Positions 2,607 through 7,237 of a DNA stretch of 7,237 nucleotides are shown piece after piece. How positions within the stretch are numbered: position 1 is the stretch's first letter; every line of letters starts with the position of its first letter. The notes below the pieces were generated by a model. That model saw only the letters and a list, made by a program, of their open reading frames with translations, did no database searches and was not told the origin of the DNA. The translations under genes were made by a program, and so were the position numbers. The DNA comes from Candidatus Omnitrophota bacterium (lineage in GTDB: Bacteria > Omnitrophota > Gorgyraeia > Gygaellales > JAHJCI01): NCBI GenBank assembly GCA_016783355.1, contig JADHWR010000058.1:1-7237 (forward strand), in the 5' to 3' direction.

Positions 2607-5540
2607 TTAAAACTTCTTAATCGGGGTCTCCCATTGCAGGGAAAAGTCTAAATCTTTAATCTCCTGTCCAGGCGAAAGCTCTACTTCTCTCTCGCTGGGA
2701 GAGATAGGCCGACAACCAATAGGAAAATCTTCAGAATATATCTTTATTTTATACCTGCCCGGTAAAAGGTAATCAAATCTAAAATTCCCATCGTGATCTG
2801 TGTATCGAAATTGTTCTTGGGGTAAAAGCAAAACAGCTATATTCTCTAATGGCTCTTCATCCCCCTGGAAAAGCAGATCCTCATTGGTATCAATAAAAAC
2901 CTTGCCTCGGATAGAAGCTGACTTCGTCAAAAGGAAGTTAACCCTTGCCTGCCTCCTTTGCCTGACCTTAATCTCTTTTTCTAATTCCCTAGACGTCCAC
3001 TCTAAAGGCAAATCTGCTATATCCAGATGTACCTTCTGCATGCCGGGGTAGACATAGTCAAAGCTAAAATAACCTTCCTGATCGGTTCTTGTTTTTCTGC
3101 CATCTTCGAGTTTTAAGCTAGCCCCTTCGATCCCTGGTTCATCGGGATCGAATTTACCATTGGCGTTAACATCTAGGACTACCCTGCCTTTGAGTTTGCC
3201 AAAGTTCAGTGGACTCCTGATATCAAAATCTTGCCGGATGTACAACATTACCGACCAATTCTCTGGCCATTTATCTGCTGTATGATTTAAATCATAGGAG
3301 TGAACAGCATACTCGAAATTGAGATTTGTCTTGGGGGTAAGTTGATACTTAAGATTAAACGAACCGGTAAGATTCTCAGCGGTCTTGGCGCTCTTGGTCA
3401 TATTGCGAGTATAGGTAGAATTGAAATCTGTTCTAAACCGAGGAGTAAATACATAATTAAGGTTAAATGTAGAAGTAGAATCTAAAGCATTCTCCTCTTC
3501 TCTATAAAGCGACTTGATAAAATCCTGACGAAAATACCAACTTGAACCCCGACCAAAAGATTTGAATAAGCTTAACCCAGGGCTATGGGAATAATAGCTG
3601 CCACCACCATCAGTATTAAATGTGGAGTATTGATAATTCAGTAATAAATTGGTTTTAGAAATAAAGGGAAGGAAATAATCAATGCGATAAAGATCTGCCT
3701 GACTGCTCATGCCTGCATCTGGACCAGACGGCTTAGAATTAAATCGGCTAAAACTTAAAGTCACTGATTGGTGATCAAAGATTTGATGGCTTGAGTATAA
3801 TGAAAGTGCTTGATTTTGTGTGGTTATTTTATCAGGGTCTTGATCAACGTTATCCTCATACCTCCTTAGGTTACCGGCAACCCTCCAACGGTCAGTAACT
3901 CTATAGTCATTATAGAGCTCCCATCCTTTATAGTCTTGATAAATTAAAGGATTTCCTAATGAGATATATTCGTCTCCGATAAATTCGTAAGCAAATTTCA
4001 TCCTCCCCCTTGGATAAAACCACTCTGAACCTGCTCGCCAGTCCCAATCATCCATTGATTGATCCGGCTGATTATCCGGATGATAATTACATTGTGCTAA
4101 TTGACCAAATAAGGATAAATTATGAGGCAGTCTTAATGTATTATCCATAAAATAGATTAGATTCCTTCGCGGAAAAGCAGTCCTACCCGAAAGACTACCT
4201 GGTTGTATCTCTTTGTTTTCTAAATAAAGTATCGCCCCCTTCAATCCCAGCCAATACCAAGGCATGTATTCCTGCTCAACCCCGAATATCTGACCGAGAT
4301 ATTTAGCTGTCTCTCCCCCTGACTCTGCGAAATAGTCGTCTATATCTCCACCAAAAATTGTCGTCTTATTCCTCGACGTCCATGCCTTAGCCATCCGTAA
4401 GCCAGTAAAGGCCTGACTTTGATTCTTCAGGGGATTTAAATGAACTGAACGATCGAATAGATCAATCCAGAAATCATCCTTATACAGATTAAGGTAGGTA
4501 TAATCGTGGTCAAATTCACCCGCCATATCCTTCCAATAGGTTTCATATCTGAGGTCGTAGTCATAAAACTTACCCCAAATAGAGCAAGATTCGCTATGAT
4601 AGGTAGACTGAAAATGGTAATCTCGAAACATATAAGCATTACTTCCCTTAAGGTCAATAGAAGGCCGCGCAGCCTCAGGGATAAATTTAGGAGGCCCTGC
4701 AGGCCTGGCTTTTCTTAAAAGAGGTTCTTCGTCTTCTAATAATTCTTCGGGCTTCCTCTGTTCAGTTTTTACCAAATAGGTCTTAAATTTAGGGAGGTAC
4801 TTAGTCGAGACAAAAAGAGCTCCTTTAGCAGCATCGTAGTTGCTTTCCACAGAGAAATATTCATTAATTTTGTCTTGGCTAACCATTGGTATGCGTTCAA
4901 TAAAAGTAGCCACAACTTCTTGACTTTCGCCTCCAGGAAAAATCAATCTAAATTTTGCCTCATCTAAGTTTAAAACACTAAAATTTAACCCCTTAGCAAT
5001 ATCTCGTAAGGGAACAAAGACTATTCTTTCCCTGATCAAAATAGGCTCTTCTAAGCCTACTTCTTGGTCATTGATATATAGACGGATTTGGCCAACCCTC
5101 TTGGGCGGAATTACTGCAGGAATGGTCTCTAACTCAGGTGAAATTACCTCAACCGGTGAGGGTACTTTTGCAGGAATTACTGGTAAAATATGAGCCTCGG
5201 ATTCTGCTTCCCATTGATCTAATGCCTGCTGAATGAATTTCTCTCGAGGGGTCTCCTTTTCCTTAGAGGGTAAAGCAATTTCTTTCTTCGCAGATGCCTG
5301 CTGCTCGCCTTGAATTAATTGAATATACCGCATTGACTCCTGATGCCTTGGTTGAACAAGTAGAGCCTTCTTAAAATGACTGAGGGCATCAAAATACTGG
5401 CCCCGATTATAATACTCAAGCCCGAGATCAAAAAGAAAGCCAGCCGCCATAGAGCATTCCATGGGCGCTGACCAACAGACTAAGCCAGAGATTTGGAAGA
5501 TTAAAATAGAAATCAACAATAATTTTATCGCTCTTTTCAT
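2607..5540 (-). CDS. Large outer-membrane beta-barrel, usher-like: TPR, CuAO-N-like and two SdrD-B-like domains
   Basis: The 977-residue product starts with a signal peptide (1-25, cleavage near WSA). A single TPR-like repeat follows at about 33-66 (GLEYYNRGQYFDALSHFKKAL). A proline- and glutamate-rich linker (about 84-148) leads to a copper-amine-oxidase-N-like domain near 150-250 (RLYINDQEV, then FVPLRDIAKGLNF). Residues about 300-775 are rich in alternating Tyr, Phe, Asp and Asn strands typical of an outer-membrane beta-barrel. From 781 there are two related beta-sandwich domains of the SdrD-B/carboxypeptidase-regulatory type, with Ca-binding-like loops DVNANGKFDPDE (about 790-801) and DTNEDLLFQGDE (about 884-895). 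AGGA lies 5 nt before the ATG. The gene is downstream of a PapD-like chaperone and pilin-like subunits, so it may be the outer-membrane pore of a chaperone-usher-type pathway, but it lacks recognisable classical usher landmarks. A terminator precedes it, implying separate or attenuated transcription. Confidence 0.85.
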   Translation of the reverse strand: MKRAIKLLLISILIFQISGLVCWSAPMECSMAAGFLFDLGLEYYNRGQYFDALSHFKKALLVQPRHQESMRYIQLIQGEQQASAKKEIALPSKEKETPREKFIQQALDQWEAESEAHILPVIPAKVPSPVEVISPELETIPAVIPPKRVGQIRLYINDQEVGLEEPILIRERIVFVPLRDIAKGLNFSVLNLDEAKFRLIFPGGESQEVVATFIERIPMVSQDKINEYFSVESNYDAAKGALFVSTKYLPKFKTYLVKTEQRKPEELLEDEEPLLRKARPAGPPKFIPEAARPSIDLKGSNAYMFRDYHFQSTYHSESCSIWGKFYDYDLRYETYWKDMAGEFDHDYTYLNLYKDDFWIDLFDRSVHLNPLKNQSQAFTGLRMAKAWTSRNKTTIFGGDIDDYFAESGGETAKYLGQIFGVEQEYMPWYWLGLKGAILYLENKEIQPGSLSGRTAFPRRNLIYFMDNTLRLPHNLSLFGQLAQCNYHPDNQPDQSMDDWDWRAGSEWFYPRGRMKFAYEFIGDEYISLGNPLIYQDYKGWELYNDYRVTDRWRVAGNLRRYEDNVDQDPDKITTQNQALSLYSSHQIFDHQSVTLSFSRFNSKPSGPDAGMSSQADLYRIDYFLPFISKTNLLLNYQYSTFNTDGGGSYYSHSPGLSLFKSFGRGSSWYFRQDFIKSLYREEENALDSTSTFNLNYVFTPRFRTDFNSTYTRNMTKSAKTAENLTGSFNLKYQLTPKTNLNFEYAVHSYDLNHTADKWPENWSVMLYIRQDFDIRSPLNFGKLKGRVVLDVNANGKFDPDEPGIEGASLKLEDGRKTRTDQEGYFSFDYVYPGMQKVHLDIADLPLEWTSRELEKEIKVRQRRQARVNFLLTKSASIRGKVFIDTNEDLLFQGDEEPLENIAVLLLPQEQFRYTDHDGNFRFDYLLPGRYKIKIYSEDFPIGCRPISPSEREVELSPGQEIKDLDFSLQWETPIKKF

Positions 5541-5618
5541 GAAATTCCTAAAAAATTACTATCAACACTAATACACACAGATATTCACCATAAAAAATCT
5601 TTTCATCATCTTGAGACT

Positions 5619-5640
5619 AAAAAGGGGAGAATCGCTCCCC
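5619..5640 (-). terminator. Intrinsic terminator between chaperone and barrel gene
   Basis: On the minus strand GGGGAG (5640-5635) pairs with CTCCCC (5629-5624) around a 5-nt loop, followed by five U residues. It lies about 80 nt after the chaperone stop and 79 nt before the barrel start. It should end or reduce transcription of the subunit/chaperone unit, giving the barrel a lower level or its own promoter. I see no convincing promoter in 5541-5618. Confidence 0.7.
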
Positions 5641-5656
5641 CCCCTCCACCCAATTT

Positions 5657-5719
5657 AAAATTTTTCCCGCCATAGTGATTAACTTAGAGGCGGGATCCCG
5701 CTAAAAGCGGGAAAATTTA
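5657..5719. repeat. Nested CCCGC/GCGGG inverted repeats after the chaperone stop
   Basis: Four alternating arms occur: CCCGCC (5666-5671), GGCGGG (5689-5694), CCCGC (5697-5701) and GCGGG (5707-5711). The outermost pair extends through AT-rich flanks (AAATTTTTCCCGC with GCGGGAAAATTTA) up to the chaperone stop codon. The arms allow either two small hairpins or one long one. There is no clear U-tract, so it is not a standard terminator. mRNA 3'-end stabilisation upstream of the terminator at 5619-5640 is one possibility. Confidence 0.55.
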
Positions 5720-6490
5720 GTCTATACTAAACGGAAGCTCTCCCAATAAAAGATACTTCGCTCCATAATCTATCTCAACCTTTAGACGATAATCGTCCTT
5801 TGCCAATGGCTTTTCAAGCTCTAGATTAAACTTACGCAGGGTCTTAGGTAAAATACCTAACCGCGAGGGATTAAAATCCAGCTGCTGCATCCTTTTGCCA
5901 CGATAATTAAAAATCTTCACCTTGCCCTGAGGACGAATAAAGACATTGCCTTCATTGAAAATACTGATTTCGATCTCTTTGGGGGGGATAAATGATATAT
6001 CTGCTAATCTCCCCTGGCGCAGCTCTGTCTTAGGGATCGTTACCGCAACCAACCCACCCAACCGGAAATTTACTCCTATACCCTGTTCATAGTAAAGGGG
6101 CTGGGACTCAAAAAAGACGATCGCATAATAACCGCCGCGAACATCGGACGGTGCAGAAACGCTTAACCTTACCTTTGCTGTCCCTCCTGCAGGAATATCC
6201 AATTCAGAAGGCATAACTTCAATCCATTCGGCACAAGACCACTGCGTGCTTCCTGGGGTAAGAAATTCATTACTCCCATCAGGAAGATAGTTTATATCTT
6301 GAGTATAAACCTTAAGATGCAACGCAGTATCCGTTCCTGAATTATCCACTAATATTGTTTTTCCGCGGCGACCACCAGCAGGAACAGACATTTCAATACG
6401 CGAGGGCTCAATGCTAAAAGCAAAACCCTCCTGACAAAGAGCAAAAAGAAAAATCAGCCCAATGAGAAAAAATAAAAGAAATTTCCTCAT
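5717..6490 (-). CDS. PapD-like periplasmic chaperone (fimbrial assembly type)
   Basis: The 257-residue product has a signal peptide (1-24, cleavage near GFA) followed by two Ig-like beta-sandwich domains. The first (about 25-133) shows the PapD-N pattern: SIEPSRIEMSVPAGGRRGKT, VDNSG, a strand LHLKVYTQD, then MPSELDIPAGGTAKVRLSV and GGYYAIVFFES. The second (about 140-257) includes LVAVTIPK, EIEISIFNEGNVFI and a terminal beta strand. Such proteins hold pilus subunits in the periplasm and deliver them to an outer-membrane pore. The overall length is normal for the family. The start overlaps the stop of the upstream subunit gene as ATGA, with GAGGTG just upstream, indicating translational coupling. 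Some similarity to DUF916-type surface proteins is also possible, but the neighbours favour the chaperone role. Confidence 0.8.
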   Translation of the reverse strand: MRKFLLFFLIGLIFLFALCQEGFAFSIEPSRIEMSVPAGGRRGKTILVDNSGTDTALHLKVYTQDINYLPDGSNEFLTPGSTQWSCAEWIEVMPSELDIPAGGTAKVRLSVSAPSDVRGGYYAIVFFESQPLYYEQGIGVNFRLGGLVAVTIPKTELRQGRLADISFIPPKEIEISIFNEGNVFIRPQGKVKIFNYRGKRMQQLDFNPSRLGILPKTLRKFNLELEKPLAKDDYRLKVEIDYGAKYLLLGELPFSID

Positions 6491-6969
6491 AGCACCTCAG
6501 TCATGGTAAAACGGACAACCGTATTATAGCTACCCCTTGTTTGTATCTCAGGGATCTTCAGGTAATATTTAAACTGCAGATAAACTGATCTACCGCTATT
6601 TTCCTCGGGAGCGCTAATATAAACAAGCTCGGGAAATAAACTAAATTCCTTAAATTGATACGGATTGGCGATTGTCCCATTACCATTGCTAGCCACTAAT
6701 TGCCACTTAAAATTCTCCAAGGGAATTGAATCCTGGGCTGAACTTAAAGGTTTAAGCAAACTTATCTTAACATACCAGGTAGTATTATTCGTAGAGCTGC
6801 AAACAAGCTCATGATCATAGCCCCCATACTGAGCGAGTTCTTTTGTTTCGCCCAGATGCATAAGGCCGAAGGAGACTGCCTTTTTGTCTGCAGAAATCTG
6901 CAAAGCAGCAAATCCCAGGCGTTGCACAATTAACAACATCGCAATTAAAAATAGCAAAGCCCTCTTCAT
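6487..6969 (-). CDS. Exported pilin-like beta-sandwich subunit
   Basis: The 160-residue product starts at the ATG at 6969, chosen because AAGGGA lies about 6 nt upstream and Lys-Arg opens a clean signal peptide (about 1-22). A GTG at 6990 would add seven non-signal residues. The mature chain is beta-rich (AVSFGLMHLGETKELA, WYVKISLLKPL, VYLQFKYYLKIP, VVRFTMTEVL), as in pilins or spore-coat-U-like secreted subunits. The last 36 residues align without gaps to the end of the partial upstream gene: 13 identities by my count, including the shared ending FTM-x-E. It is translationally coupled to the chaperone (ATGA). It has its own promoter (7084-7112) and a structured leader. Family membership is by context and shape; the pilin role is likely but unproven. 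Confidence 0.78.
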   Translation of the reverse strand: MKRALLFLIAMLLIVQRLGFAALQISADKKAVSFGLMHLGETKELAQYGGYDHELVCSSTNNTTWYVKISLLKPLSSAQDSIPLENFKWQLVASNGNGTIANPYQFKEFSLFPELVYISAPEENSGRSVYLQFKYYLKIPEIQTRGSYNTVVRFTMTEVL

Positions 6970-6979
6970 CGCTTCCCTT

Positions 6980-7042
6980 AAGATAGGCACTCACTTCGTT
7001 CGCCCAGCACTTTCGCAAACAACTGGGTTCGTGCGCTATCTT
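6980..7042 (-). promoter_or_regulatory. Structured 5' leader of the pilin-like gene
   Basis: AAGATAG-C-GCAC (7042-7031) pairs with GTGC-CTATCTT (6990-6980), an 11-bp stem with one bulge. An inner stem CCCAG/ctggg (7027-7023 with 7007-7003) closes inside it. An alternative inner pairing, GTTTGC with GCGAAC, is also possible. The structure ends right before the Shine-Dalgarno AAGGGA. I cannot match it to a known riboswitch class; it does not carry the GEMM core. Confidence 0.5.
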
Positions 7043-7083
7043 CCATTAAAAACCCTGCACTCTACCATCGGCAGCCTGAATGC

Positions 7084-7112
7084 ATTATATCAAAAACTGC
7101 TCCTTTATTCAA
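7084..7112 (-). promoter_or_regulatory. Sigma70-type promoter for the pilin-like/chaperone unit
   Basis: On the minus strand TTGAAT (7112-7107) and a perfect TATAAT (7089-7084) are separated by 17 bp, giving a start near 7077 and a leader of about 107 nt. The -35 box overlaps the stop codon of the upstream subunit gene. Confidence 0.72.
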
Positions 7113-7237
7113 GGTGCCTCTGACATAGTAAATACAATCTGACCCGAATATATACCCGCAGGGGCATCGTTAGGGCAAGAGAGGCTGTATTGGAATCGCA
7201 AAATTACCTCTTTGCCGCAATTATCTACCCCTTGACT
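7109..7237 (-). CDS. C-terminal end of a second pilin-like subunit (partial at window edge)
   Basis: The frame is open from the right edge for 42 codons to a TGA at 7111-7109. The residues read as amphipathic beta strands (EVILRFQYSLS, then QIVFTMSEAP). Over 36 positions they align without gaps to the end of the 160-residue subunit, with 13 identities including V-x-L-x-F-x-Y, the Pro and the FTM-x-E ending. It is therefore a tandem paralogue, probably a major or tip subunit of the same structure. It is too short for the ORF cut-off usually applied, and its start, signal peptide and full length lie outside the window. Confidence 0.75.
   Translation of the reverse strand, partial: SQGVDNCGKEVILRFQYSLSCPNDAPAGIYSGQIVFTMSEAP

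Noticed and set aside
4436..4718. Short open frames on both strands inside the beta-barrel gene
   Set aside because: They are shadows of the 977-residue gene, without ribosome sites or recognisable products.
6970..6990. GTG start at 6990 for the pilin-like subunit
   Set aside because: It would place seven residues before the Lys-Arg of the signal peptide and lies in the leader stem; the ATG at 6969 has a Shine-Dalgarno.
1..7237. CRISPR array, rRNA or complete insertion sequence
   Set aside because: No regularly spaced repeats, rRNA motifs or transposase coding sequence were found.

Overview
The window looks like chromosomal DNA of an uncultured Gram-negative (diderm) bacterium. It is moderately AT-rich, uses ordinary Shine-Dalgarno sites and sigma70-type promoters, and encodes several exported proteins, including a long predicted outer-membrane beta-barrel. 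The mix of class-I c-di-GMP riboswitches with a TPR/beta-barrel/SdrD-B-like protein would fit lineages such as Omnitrophota or Desulfobacterota, but the sequence alone does not fix the taxon.

Layout. Positions 1-298 (+) hold what looks like the C-terminal remnant of an outer-membrane protein, interrupted by an in-frame TGA. Positions 400-1458 (-) encode a secreted GH113-like glycoside hydrolase. Positions 1459-2377 are the regulatory heart. Two divergent promoters (about 1744-1772 on -, 1797-1825 on +) drive two leaders. The minus leader contains a GEMM-I (c-di-GMP-I) riboswitch whose aptamer carries a 50-bp inverted-repeat insertion flanked by an 8-bp direct repeat. A strong intrinsic terminator follows, ending 3 nt before the hydrolase ATG. 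The plus leader contains a second GEMM-I aptamer followed by a 19-bp terminator hairpin, then a small ribbon-helix-helix-like protein (2009-2266). A third GEMM-I aptamer (2276-2372) follows, with its P1 helix covering the Shine-Dalgarno of a 74-aa exported small protein (2378-2602).

Positions 2607-7237 (-) form a surface-appendage-like cluster, read right to left: the end of a pilin-like exported subunit (partial), a promoter and structured leader, a paralogous 160-aa subunit, a PapD-like periplasmic chaperone overlapping it by ATGA, a terminator and inverted repeats, and a 977-aa protein (signal peptide, TPR, copper-amine-oxidase-N-like domain, beta-barrel, two SdrD-B-like domains) that could act as an unusual usher or secretin-like pore.

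How it fits together (inference). The secreted glycanase, the regulator and the small exported protein all appear to be under direct c-di-GMP control. A chaperone/subunit/outer-membrane-pore cluster lies immediately alongside. Together they suggest a locus for switching between sessile and motile life. The strongest unusual signals are three c-di-GMP aptamers within about 860 bp, two of them in series on one transcript, and the inverted-repeat insertion inside the third.
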